The notes under the pieces are model-generated. The model saw nothing but the letters and a program-made list of their open reading frames with translations. It searched no databases and was not told the origin of the DNA. Positions 43,957 through 54,751 of a stretch of 64,000 bases of DNA are shown here, in pieces. This DNA is from Deinandra increscens subsp. villosa (lineage: Eukaryota; Streptophyta; Magnoliopsida; Asterales; Asteraceae), in contig JBCNJP010000007.1 in the NCBI GenBank assembly GCA_039602395.1, forward strand, positions 103,804,772-103,868,771. The letters run 5' to 3'. The position numbers were made by a program, and so were the translations under genes. Positions within the stretch are counted from its first letter, which is position 1, and every line of letters begins with the position of its first letter.

Positions 43957-44940
43957 TTATGGAGTCATTGAAGTGTGACTGGACTCAATTTTTGTATATT
44001 AAAGATGCCAAAAGTGGAGAAAAAGACATTCTATTTGTACGTGGTCTTTGTGACTTGCTGGGACCACAAGAAAATATTGAAAATATGGTGTGACCAGATG
44101 AAGGAGAAAATTCGGTACATTCACCAGGTGGAAAATTGACCAATTCGCAGGCCCAATACTCGATAAACCAAAGCCCAAGTGGATGTTTTCAAACACTTAA
44201 CAGCCTCGGCCCAAATCCAAGTGGGCTGGAATTTATAAATTGGACAAGTAACAGCCCATCAGATCACGCTAAGGTCCAAAAAGAAACACAAGGGTTAAGG
44301 AGATCTGATCGTATTACGGTACCGCCTACACGTCTGAATGACTAATTGACTATGTGTTAAATTCAGAAATTGACTTTGAGACTTTATTACTCGCAAAAGA
44401 TGACGAACCGGCAACAACGTACAAACAAAAATAATCAAACGTGGGAGCTAGTTGAGTTACAAAAGGGGGCTAAAGCTATTGTCCTCAAGTGGTTGTTTAA
44501 AATAAAAAGAAATGCTGATGAATCCGTTAATAAGTATAAAGCTTGCTTACTCGCAAAGGGGTACGTACCAGAAGCCGGGGTGGATTATGACGAAGTATGT
44601 GATATAGACATTTTTACATGGCGAGTTGAAAGAAGAAGTTTCCGTATGCCAAGAAAGGAGAAGAACATAAGGTCTATAAGTTATTGAAGTCTCTATACGG
44701 GTTGAAACAAGCTCCAAGGGTGTGGAACCAAAAGTTGGATGAGTTTTTTAAGAAAATTGGCTCTCAAAGATGCTTACATGTACAAGTCGTCTATAGAAAA
44801 ACACTCGGCGGTCATCTTCTCATTGTAGGTGTTAATATTGACGATAGTATCGTCACAGGCTCTCGAAGTAAAGATGTGATGGATTTTAAGCAACAAATGT
44901 CAACCATGTTTGAGATGAGTGATTTGGGGAATCTTACTTA
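43957..44940 (+). pseudogene. decayed copia, linker and RT start, fragment 3 of the host copia
   Basis: Continues after the MITE with MESLKCDWTQ, then the region before RT ending RRSDRITVPPTRL. RT pieces in shifted frames follow: TWELVELQKGAKAI, LKWLFKIKRNADESVN, SLYGLKQAPRVWNQKL, and VNIDDSIVTGS where YVDD is expected, so the catalytic Tyr-Val pair is altered. It ends MSDLGNLT at the Harbinger insertion. Confidence 0.8.
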
Positions 44941-45211
44941 GGTGCAGTTTGTTTTATCAAAGGGAAAATGTCTGTAGTCTGCGGACCACATCTGCAAACC
45001 TCTGCAGCAGAAGAGATGGACCAAATCTCTACATTCTGTAAGAAGAAGAGTGTTTGTTTTTTTAACTTCTGCAGACTGCTAAAATAAACTGAAATTTAAA
45101 TAAATTGATTATTAAACTTAAAAGAGTTTTTCAAGATTGAAAATTTAAATAATAGTTATACAACACTGAAATAATATTCATAAAACCTCCACAACATTTT
45201 TGTTAAATCAT

Positions 45212-46296
45212 TCATTCCATAGTTTGCATTAACTGCTCGACAATTTCATCTCGTAAATGAGTCATATATTTCCGATCCGATGCAGTACCATGTGCTTCAA
45301 CCTCGTCTTTATCAGCATCAGTGTTCACATGACTATTTCGTAACGACACATTGGGTTGATCATATTGTGTAAAGAACTCATCGCTCATATCATCTTTCCT
45401 TATAAAGTTATGTAGCGCGAAACATACAATGGTAATGTTCCTTTGTGTAACAAACGGAAATGGTGCCATCCTCTTCAATATAGGGAATCGTGCTTTTAAG
45501 ACACCAAAAGCACGCTCAATGACGTTTTGAAGTTTTGCATGTGCATGGTTAAATTTTTCTTTATTGGTCAATGCACGTCTCTGACGAAAATCTCCAAGCC
45601 AATACCTCACATTACGATATGGAGCCATAAATTCTCGTGTGTGCGTACGCGACATCACAAAGATAATATTTCTCTGTAAAGATATAGACGATAAATTATC
45701 ATCTTAAACTAACATAGAAGTATTTAAAAACCCATAAAACATACATGGTGGTGGAAACGGGAATGGTGCATGTGGATCTGATAATGCCTCCGATAATATT
45801 CTAGAATCATGTGCTACCCCTTCCCAGCCGGCCACGATGAACGTAAAAATCATGTTGAAATCACAAATTGCTAATACATTTTGATAACAATCTCTTTTTC
45901 CTCTTCCTCTATATAAACCGTGTTGCCTAGCAGAGACAACAACATGTATCAAAGTTCCATCTAGTGCACCAACCCGCTCCCTTAAAAAACCCGTCGTAGC
46001 CTCTTGTTATGTCCCGGAATGTTTGGATTCGGATTGAAAGAAGTTGGTACTATCATATCTTTTGCAAAAAGCATCATTTTATCCAAAACTTCATAAAAAA
46101 ATTTATGAATTGTTTGCTTTGAGTGTTGAAATCTACACTTGATAACCACGTAACGTTGATTATGACTGATTACCATGAAATACATAGCCATCTTTTCCTC
46201 CACGGATACATGTTTACTATCCTTTAAAGAATATTTTACTCTAAAATGTACACATAGTCGGACAAAGGATTCACGAGACATACATAGCATTTCCAT
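45212..46296 (-). pseudogene. PIF/Harbinger transposase (DDE_4-type nuclease)
   Basis: Nuclease that cuts and rejoins the element ends. Three blocks in order: N-terminal (46296-45982) with MEMLCMSRESFVRLC and KMAMYFMVISHNQR; middle (about 45980-45755) with ALDGTLIHVVV, ICDFNMIFTF and AGWEGVAHDSRIL, holding two catalytic Asp; C-terminal (about 45680-45212) with FMAPYRNVRYWL and VIERAFGVLKARFPIL, holding the Glu, and FALHNFIR. A one-base frameshift lies near 45980. The gap at about 45680-45755 looks like a short GT...AG intron, so two of the three open frames are exons. No start was fixed; the N-terminus may extend above 46296. Confidence 0.85.
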
Positions 46297-46462
46297 GCAT
46301 TGTTTGGGATTTCCTTACAAACTCTAACGTGTATTGATGTCTCGTCATATCCGAATCATTGTCTCGCATTCGTTTCAAACCTCTCCTCCAGAAAAAGCAA
46401 AGATACAAGTACATAAGAATTACGAGAAGTAATTTCTTATCATAATCCATTATGATCGTATG

Positions 46463-48315
46463 TTTTTTTTTTTTTTTTGGAACGGCAGTAATGAATTAAA
46501 ACAAGCTCAAAAAAGAGCAAAATTACAGAACATTAAGAGGGTTTATCATCCAATCATTCCATCTACACGCTGCCTTATTGTTTCTAGATGTAAACCAGGA
46601 AAACGAATATAGGACAATTGCATCAAATATACTACCGTTCCTAAATTTTTGGGGTTGAAAGATGTAAAGATTCCGGTTCTTCCACATGAGCCACCACGTT
46701 GTGTATAAAATGGTACGCAATGCATCCTTTTTAATTGTCGAGCCATAATAATCATCGCAAACTTTTAACAGTGAATGAGGACTACCCGGGGAGAAGCCAT
46801 CCACTCCTAGCCAAACCTTGATCCGACCCAAAATCTTGGAAAAGAAATCACAATTCCCGAAGATATGGTTCGCCGATTCCACAAAAGAATTGCAAATGGG
46901 ACAAGAAATGGACCCGATTTCCAACCCCCGTTTAGACAAATTGAGGCGAGTAGGTAACCGGTCCAAGAGCATCCTCCAAACCAATATATTGACTTTCTTC
47001 GGCACGGATTTGACCCATCGAGTAGCAGAATCGCCAACCGGGAGATAGACTTTGTCGATATGTTTTCGAAGATGCTTAACAGAGAACTCCATGTCATTAT
47101 CCAGATTCCACATCCATTTACCCGGAGCGTCCGTAATAGAGAAATCGGATAGTAACAACAATAAAGCTTCAAATTGTTCCTCTTCCGCTCCCCCTCTTAG
47201 AGATCTACGCCATTTCCAAGACCAGTTGGTGCCATCAAGATAATCACAAATAACCCCATCTTTATCCACCGAAAGAGCAAACAGTCTTTTAAATTGATCT
47301 TGAAGCGGTAAGTCGCCCAACCAAGTATCCTTCCAAAATCTAGTTTCGTTACCATGACCGACTTGTTTTTTAATAACATTCGCAGGAATCAGGTTCAAGA
47401 TGTGACTAGACTCGCAAGCTTTGTTTAATTTTTGCCAAGTGCTCAAGAACTTGCATTTATAGAGATCATCAAGACGTGCTCCATGGATGTCTTTGATAAC
47501 TCGAACCCAAAGAGTATCCCCACCTGTAACAAAACGCCACCTCCATTTATATAAGAGAGCAAGATTCATAGCGTGTAAGCTCCCAATACCAATGCCTCTG
47601 TTGTGTTTCTCTGTAAGTGCAAGCTCCCATTTGACCCATGGGACTTTGTTCTCTTTATCATCGAAACCCCAGAAAAATTTTGATCTGATCGCTTCCAGTT
47701 TCCTATTAACCTGCTTAGGCATAGAAACATAGAGAAATAATAAGTACCAATAGAGCCCAGAACAGAAGAAACTAAAGTAGCACGACCTCCTATAGAAAGG
47801 AGGTTCCTTTTCCATTTATTAAGACGTTTGTAAAACTTATCAAAGATAGGTTCCCAGTTTAGAATTCTAGACATGTTCTTTCCCACCGGAAGACCAAGGT
47901 AGGAAAAAGGAAGACGCTCAGCTTTGCACCCGGTGATTTTTGCTATTCGTTGAATTTCAGTGTGCTCAATGCCGATTCCAAAGATTGATGATTTTTGCAT
48001 ATTAATGCTGAGACCTGAAGCACGCTGAAACATTTTAAGCATTTCCACAATGTTAGTAATGTTACTTTGCGACCATTGCCCAAAAAATATAGCATCATCA
48101 GCATAGAACAGATGAGATAATCTCATCTCTTTAATCCGAATATCCTTAAAAAGACCCGCATCAATCACATCTTCAATGAAAACATGAAGCCCTTCCATGA
48201 CCATAATGAATAGAAAAGGGGCCATAGGATCACCTTGTCTAAGGCCCCTTCCGATGTTAAATTCCACGGAAGGACTTCCGTTAACCAAACCATTAAACAT
48301 AATCAACAAAACCAT
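46463..48315 (-). mobile_element. 5'-truncated LINE (L1-type) retrotransposon
   Basis: A poly-T run at 46463-46478 marks the poly-A tail of a minus-strand element. The coding remains are the 3' part of ORF2: RT with LRQGDPMAPFLFIMVMEGL and the catalytic FYADDAIFFG, SYLGLPVG, then (shifted frame near 47700-47820) SKFFWG, KWRWRF and the C-terminal zinc-binding zf-RVT domain with RLPTRLNLSKRG and CPICNSFVESANHIFGNC. At least one frameshift. No clear target duplication was found. Confidence 0.85.
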
Positions 48316-48480
48316 TCAATGTATTCAACATAGCCAAAAAAAACCATTAAAACCAGATAATGTTTCAACATAACAAAAAAAATCATTCGAACCAGATAAT
48401 GTTTCAACATAGCAAAAAAAAAAATTAAAAAAAAAAAACCATTCAATGTATCCAACATAGCCAACCAAAAGCAGAAAAAT
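48316..48480. repeat. imperfect tandem repeat rich in A runs
   Basis: Units share CATTCAATGTATTCAACATAGCC or AACCAGATAATGTTTCAACATA (shown in part), separated by A7-A12 runs. It lies between the LINE and Harbinger ORF1. Confidence 0.55.
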
Positions 48481-48500
48481 GTTTCAAACCATGTTCCTCA

Positions 48501-49468
48501 CTACTTTGTTAGTCCTAAACTTTTAGTTGTCATCGCGATCCATCCTCTTAATACGTCAGGAATATCTGGTAATGTCATCCATGCCTCTCGCATATCTGAA
48601 GACACTCCGAAAATATGAAAAGAAGCTAAGAATAGAGGATATACCGGCTCTAACCCAACCAACTTTAACTTCTCAGAACATTCAAGAACTGTTGGCCCTT
48701 CTTTGCCTTTAATCAAATACCGTAGAGCCTTTTGCATATCAAGTGCCAAATCATCCGCATTGATAGATGATGATTTTGAGGTTTTTGCCCTCTTGTTTGG
48801 AGGCTCAGGGTAGGCTCACCTCGGGAGTAGGATTGGGAATAGGCTTGGAAGTAGGATCGGGAGTGGGCTCTGAGGTCTCATGAAAAGTGCCGGCATCATC
48901 TTCAGTGCCCTGAATAACGGTGCCCGTAAGCAAAAGTGGTTGGACACGAAGACAAGAAGATGATCCAACTCCTGATGTTTGGATTGGGGTCCACTTCCAA
49001 TTCCCAGTTGCAGTATTACCATCAAACAATTGAGCACAAAGTTCGAGAAAAGACAATGAAACTGTTTTCAATGATATAGCCTTCAGATGCCCCTAAGTAA
49101 AAAAAAATGGTATGATTATTTGTTTAAAGGTAGATGTTAAGAAATTATATATATGAACATACCTTCTTAAATTCTTCTCATTTCTCGCTCGTTAAGGTAA
49201 AAGTGTTTGTTTGAGGGTTGTATATGTTGCCACTTTTGTTTTTCAAATAAACCCATCCTATGTATTTGGCTTTAAGATTATCATATGCATTTTTCATTTG
49301 CTTTTGAGACAATTCCAAGCCAAACTTTTTCTTAAGAACCCTTTCTAACTTGGTCCATGACTCTTTGTGCAAACTCAGTCCTTTTCTACCCACGGTGTTT
49401 ATCTCTTCAATGCAAGTCTCTAATAAGAATTTTAGACGATCATTTGACCATTGTTGTTTCTCTTCCAT
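48501..49468 (-). pseudogene. PIF/Harbinger ORF1, Myb/SANT-like DNA-binding protein
   Basis: Partner of the transposase that binds DNA near the element ends. Exon 1 (49468-about 49163) starts MEEKQQWSNDRLKFLLETC and has the Trp-spaced Myb/SANT-like fold with SWTKLERVLKKKFG, QMKNAYDNLKAKY and GWVYLKNKSG. A TGA at 49178-49180 sits where Trp of the usual EEWEEF-like motif is expected. A GT...AG intron (about 49095-49162) precedes exon 2 (GHLKAISLKTVSLSFLELC, then a Pro-rich linker). A frameshift near 48800 leads to the conserved C-terminal helix region (MALDMQKALRYLIKG). Confidence 0.78.
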
Positions 49469-49779
49469 TTCTAATAATTAACAAACACGCAAACAAGCAC
49501 TATATAAAAATTAGCTAGTGTATATTCAACTACTAGTGTATAACCAAAGAAAAGAAAAACTGCTTCAACAAGTATTCTGATGTTTTGACATAGGCATGCT
49601 TGTATAATTATCAATTTGACTACTCATAGCTACTTTTTCTGACCTATATGCTCCATGACAATTTCCCAACAAATATGAGGCATATTTCTCAACAACACAT
49701 TAAAATTGAACAACAATTGTAGTATATTTAACTACTGTGCATATTCTCAACAGAAAATTGAACAACAATTTGTGTAGTA

Positions 49780-51570
49780 TGATGTGCAAAAATCGATCTA
49801 TAAAAATAACCTAAATTATCCTAGACCTAGACACACTAAATTAAAACCCAATTAACCTCAAACTAGACCGACTCAACAGGCAAGTGAACCTATCGGATGT
49901 AGAATAGCTATCGGCAGACCGGGGTCGAACCCTAGAGACACTAAAAGACAAAATTAACTATGAAAAGTAAATTACTGATTAATTGATGAGAATTTGTTTT
50001 GTTTTGGGAAATTGATTAACTAATTAAATTAACTAAAATTAACTAATTACCTAAACTTACTAAAAATAGAAACTGCTAAAAATGGAAAGTTACTAAAAAT
50101 GGGAAGCAAACCACAAACTCAAACTCTAAAACCAAAAACCAGATATGACAAGAAATACCACCTAGACCTAGACTCCTGATTAATGCTATCGACTTCTCTT
50201 GGCTTATGACAAAATGATGGAACCAGGATCTAATCACACAACCTATCAAAACCCTACGAGCCCCCGAATCACTCTCCGGATGTTACTGATAAGATCCCTA
50301 AAGGTTGGAATACGCACACTGGTTAGTTAGTTCACCTTTTAAGTCCCTCCTAACTGGTTATCTTACCGCTCGAACAAATGGTTCACCTTTTAAGTCCATC
50401 CCATCTCAATTACCCTAGCCACCCTCGGATATACCTAAAGCACACCTAGAATAACCGGAGCTACCTCTAATCTCTATGATTAACACGAATAACAAGCAAG
50501 TCAAATTCCTAGGACATCTCCTTTTAAGACAATGCACCCCTAGTTTATTAACCAACCCGATTACCCGTTAAACCTGTACCTTTTGAGTCTCCAATTTAGC
50601 AGCACATTACAATCAAAGCCACAATTAACAACCAAAACTATAGTCCGGGACGTCTCCTAAACCACTCCTTAGAAACTAACCCTAAAGTCAGAATCTTTAG
50701 ATAATTTACCCAACCCGAAAGACATTCGAAGGTAAACTAAGTTCCAATTGCTAATCACAACTTCCACATGCAACACACATATGCATTAACCACAGAAAAT
50801 TAGAGGGATTTCAATAAGATAACACAACCCAAGCAATAATTATCATAATAACCAAGAAAAGTCGAATAACATCAATCAATCATCCATACGGTCTAAGTGG
50901 TACTAGAGATTTAGCCTAGCATCATAAACATGTCACAAGAACAGAACATAACAGTAGGAAAATTCATAATCAGAATCTGGTCTATGGAAAACAAGAGTCA
51001 AAACGAATGATTAAGAACCCGGGAATGCGATTGTGAGTCGAATTCTTCAATCCTTATGCTCCAATGGCTTCAATCTTGTCCTTCTGCTCTGAAAATCGTC
51101 TTCAGGGGCTCTGAGATACGGCAAGACGGATGTAATTCGACTGGAAACCCCGTATTGTATTTATAAGTGCAAAATTAGGGTTTTCCGGAAAAATCACCTC
51201 CAAGCGTATCGCTTGGAGGTCTTCTGATCAGCAGGCGATACGCTTGTATCCACAAACCGACAAATTAGTCGGGTCAACGTTTAATGAACCGCCTTTGACT
51301 TTCCAGCAGCAAGCGTATCGCTTGCAACTCCCTTGGCACCAGGCGATACGCCTGGTACATAAATTTCAGCATTTTCCTTCTATTTTCTTCTCAAGTCTTC
51401 TCCGATGCTCGTTTCTCTCGGGAAATGTGCCAAAACTGCAACTTTACTATAAAACACATATTAAGACACTAAGACTCACAATTAATTAAAAACCTAGGAA
51501 AAACTACTCAAAAGACTAACAAAATGACTCAAAAACGTAAAGGAAAACCTATGTGTTTTGCAACACATCA
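49780..51570 (-). repeat. solo LTR of about 1.8 kb
   Basis: Starts TGATGTGCAAAA and ends GCAACACATCA, flanked by TAGTA at 49775-49779 and 51571-51575. A TATA box on minus (plus strand GTATTTATAAG near 51155) and the palindrome array on its upstream side at 51196-51356 give the orientation. No interior, PBS or second LTR, as expected after recombination between two LTRs. Family not identified. Confidence 0.8.
51196..51356 (-). promoter_or_regulatory. palindrome array upstream of the solo-LTR TATA box
   Basis: Four palindromes around a TAT/ATA centre: ACCTCCAAGCG/CGCTTGGAGGT (51196-51220, 11-bp arms), CAGGCG/CGCTTG (51232-51246), GCAAGCG/CGCTTGC (51309-51325), ACCAGGCG/CGCCTGGT (51338-51356). 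The core is RGCG-TAT/ATA-CGCY and the arms change in a paired way. Likely protein-binding sites or cruciform-forming DNA in U3. Confidence 0.65.
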
Positions 51571-52086
51571 TAGTACATTCAAGAAAATCGAGATGTCAGA
51601 TGTTCACTAGAACAATTTCTCAACAATTTGTGTTGAACAACAATTTCAACAGAACTAGAGATCGATATGTGTAAATAAAAAAAATACATCAGAATACATC
51701 TCAACAAGAGAGCTAGAGATCGAAATAGAGAAGAGTTACCTTGCTTTGGGAAGAGTAGCGGAGGAGTAGAGGAGACTTGGCGGAGTAGAGGATGCGACGC
51801 CGAAGAGGAGGCGACACCGGCAGAGGAGCGACGTGCGAGAGGATTCACGAGAGCAGAGAGGTTTCATGATGTAGGGTTTTTTTTTTAGTTCACGTCGAGT
51901 CCAGTGACGATTGGGAATTAAGGAGAGGTAGGAAGAGATGAACCCACATCTGTTTGAGGAAGAGGATGCGCATACCTTTTTTAATGTAATGTCTACGAGA
52001 AAACAAACACTCTGTAAAAGGTAATGTCTGCGCGACACAGACATAAGAGGTCAAGAAGATGTTTTTAGAAAAAAACAAACACCACC

Positions 52087-52950
52087 TTATTACCTTGGCA
52101 TCGAAGTGGAATATAAGGATTTTATTTCAATAAAACAAGAGGCGTATGCAAGAAACTTGTTGGAAGAAATCAAGCTTGAAGATTGCAATCCTACGAAGAT
52201 ACCTATGAATCCCGGAATCATTATTACTAGATATGAAAAAGGTAAAGAACTGGATGCTACACAATATAGGCGCCTAATTGGTTGCCTAAGATATCTCTTA
52301 CACTCAAGACCTAATTTATCATATTATGTTCGAGTTGTGAGTAGATATATGCAAAATCCAAGAGAAAGTCACTATGGAGCAATTAAACAAATTATCCGGT
52401 ATGTTCGTGGTACTATTGGATATGGAATTAAATATACTCGAGGTGGTCAAAGTATTCTATGTGGATATAGTGATAGCTCACACAATATAGATAAAGATGA
52501 TGGTTGAAGTACAACGGGCCAAATTTTTTATCTCGCGTCCTCACCGGTAACTTGGTGCTCGCAAAAGCAAACAACGATTGCTCTCTTTTCATGCGAGGCG
52601 GAAGTTATGGCAGCAACGGAAGGAACAAAACAAGCGCTATGGCTACAAGAAATGTTGAGTCAATCACGGGTCGAAAAGTTCAAAAGGTTCGGTTAAGAGT
52701 TGACAACAAACCGGCAATTGCACTTACCAAGAACACTGTGTTTCACGATAAAAGTAAACACATTCACACCCGGTTTCACTTTGTTCGGGAATGTGTTGAA
52801 AAAGGACAAGTTGATGTTGAATACATTAGTGGAAGTGAGCAACGAGCCGATATCGTTACAAAGCCATTAACAAGGTTGAAGTTCACGGAAATGCGAGACC
52901 TAGTTTGTGTTGAAGACCTCTCTAATTCGGATCTCGAATTAGGGGGGTGA
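52087..52950 (+). pseudogene. decayed copia RT end and RNase H, fragment 4 of the host copia
   Basis: Resumes in frame after the Harbinger with YYLGIEVEYKDF, ARNLLEEIKLEDCNPTKIPM and YRRLIGCLRYLLHSRPNLSY. RNase H begins LCGYSDSSHNIDKDDG, where a TGA (52505-52507) ends the frame. The next block (52504-52950, partly shifted) has KVRLRVDNKPAIALTKN and HIHTRFHFVRECVEKGQV. A TTAGGGGGGTGA tract ends the gene. Confidence 0.85.
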
Positions 52951-52951
52951 A

Positions 52952-53390
52952 TGTTGGACATACATAATTCAAGACCCGGTTCCATGTAAGTCGGCATGTC
53001 GGGTCGGTTCTCTATCAAGTCTGTTAGGGACCAAATAATTAATAAGATTAAATAAATAATGTGTTTTACTTAATTGAGTTAGAGTTGTAGGATTCCATAA
53101 AAGATTTGTTAAACAAGCCAAGGGGATCTTATACGTAGAGGGCTAAGTTTTAAGTGAAATGGTCAAAACTGTAACTTCATTTTCTAGGATTGACATGGTT
53201 TTTTGTCACACTTCTTAGCAAATTAGTGATTATAGTATCGAGTCTTGTGAATTTATGCACTAAATATGGATTGTTTGTAAACATTTTAATAAGAAAGAAG
53301 GAAGAAGGAAGTAGGCATCAGGAGGATGACAGATTAGCTACCACAAGAAAACAAAGAAACAATAATTTATGAAGTTTTAATCAAGTTTTC
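52952..53390 (+). repeat. 3' LTR start of the host copia (right edge not fixed)
   Basis: TGTTGGACATAC follows the G-rich polypurine tract directly, as an LTR should. No second copy is in the window and no target duplication was found, so the right end is a guess. The first 30 bases resemble the solo LTR at 35140-35434 read on minus. Confidence 0.45.
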
Positions 53391-53656
53391 AAGTGTCCTC
53401 ATAAATCACTCAAAGTTATTTCATTTATTTGGTGTGGCTTAACTTTATTGTGTTTAATTCTTATATATACTTTTTATAAATTCATAAATTTTAAATTCTC
53501 TTAAATTAAGTTCAAGTATATATAACATACATGAAGATTGTTTTCTATTAAAGAAAATCACAAATAATAATCAAGAAAATCACCAAAATGATCAACTTTG
53601 ATCTATTTTATTCACAAATGACTACCTCCAAGTTGTCTTGCTAAAATGACCATTGA

Positions 53657-54200
53657 CTTTTTAACCAATGGTTTGGTGACACTTCACCAAATCCGGCAAC
53701 TAGAAGACATGAATCAGCCACATACAAGCTGCCACGTAGCCAATCCGGCTACCACATACCATTCCGGCTAAACTTTGCCGGCAACTAAAAAATCTGGCAA
53801 CCAATTTTAAAAAAAACTCCGGCAACCAACTTTGCCGGAAACCAAATCATCTTCTTCGATTCCTTCACATGATCACCTTCACACTTCATGTTCATCGTTG
53901 TTATCTAACGCAAAGATATAATCAATTTCAGGTTTCAATCTGTACATGTTTTAAGAACTATCCTCGATTAAAATCAAAGGTATAATATCAAGGCTAGCCT
54001 TTCTCTTTCCTACACAAATATAAAAGCTTGGATTTCTCTTTCATACACGTGTCGTCAAAGTACTGGAGAGTGGTGGGACCATGGAATGACACGTAGTTGT
54101 TTTTGTTAGCCGGATTCACACGTGGCAAAATATTAATGGCTTATTTTTGCCACTTAGTAGCCGGATTTTGTGAGGTGTCTCATAACCATTGGTTAAAAAA
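53657..54200. mobile_element. MITE-like foldback with imperfect 45-bp inverted repeats
   Basis: TTTTTAACCAATGGTTTGGT (about 53657) runs inward to CCAAATCCGGCAAC; the right arm, read inward from about 54200, has TTAACCAATGGTTATGAGAC and AAAATCCGGCTAC. The interior is rich in CCGGCAAC/CCGGCTAC repeats. Outer edges and target duplication are not settled. Confidence 0.5.
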
Positions 54201-54693
54201 AACGTGTATGAACACCTAACAAAAGTTGGGTGAGGTTTTCCAACAAAGAAAGAAATCATAGTGGTTAAGCATAATAGATTGTTGTTTACTTGTTTTGTTA
54301 TTTGGTGCTCAGATGACTCTTGAGTTACCTTGTACTGTTTTGAGTTACTAGATCAGAAGTTATACCATAACCAAGTAGTTGAACTTTTATAAAGTTGTAT
54401 TTCCTTATGTTTGATCTACATCAACATCAACGGTTTTCGTCTATCGCACACTCTGGATTCTCGATCTTGATCCTTATCACGACGGTGCCTAACTGAAAGT
54501 TATCAGGAGCACACAAGATGAACTCATGTAAGCAGGCTTTACATGCTCAAATGACGTTCATCTCAAGCTCAAACCAATTTTCTGCTAAAAATAGTAACTT
54601 AGCTTCTAAAAATATATATCACTTTATCTACATATCCTATGAAAAACTTGTAAATATGATGCACATAATAACAAACATCCTCATTTACCACAC

Positions 54694-54700
54694 TATAAAA
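54694..54700 (+). promoter_or_regulatory. TATA box of the KDEL cysteine protease gene
   Basis: TATAAAA in CACTATAAAAGC, 52 bases before the ATG at 54752. It supports that ATG over the in-frame one at 54518, which lies upstream of the TATA box. Confidence 0.65.
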
Positions 54701-54751
54701 GCTAGATCTCACATCTCAGTTTCCATCATCAAATTATTTACAAAATTAATC

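Larger units (their letters stand above)
44941..52086 (-). mobile_element. PIF/Harbinger DNA transposon, formerly autonomous, 7.1 kb with two insertions
   Basis: Inverted ends GGTGCAGTTTGTTTT (44941-44955) and, inward from the right, GGTGGTGTTTGTTTT, flanked by TTA (44938-44940, 52087-52089). It carries both standard genes on minus, the Myb/SANT-like ORF1 (48501-49468) and the DDE nuclease (45212-46296), both broken. A LINE fragment (46463-48315) lies between them and a 1.8 kb solo LTR (49780-51570) lies beyond ORF1. Without these the element is about 3.5 kb, a usual size. It sits in the host copia RT, which continues in frame on both sides. Confidence 0.82.

Noticed and set aside
54518..54751. 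Upstream in-frame ATG as the protease start
   Set aside because: It lies before the TATA box and would put 78 residues ahead of a good signal peptide.
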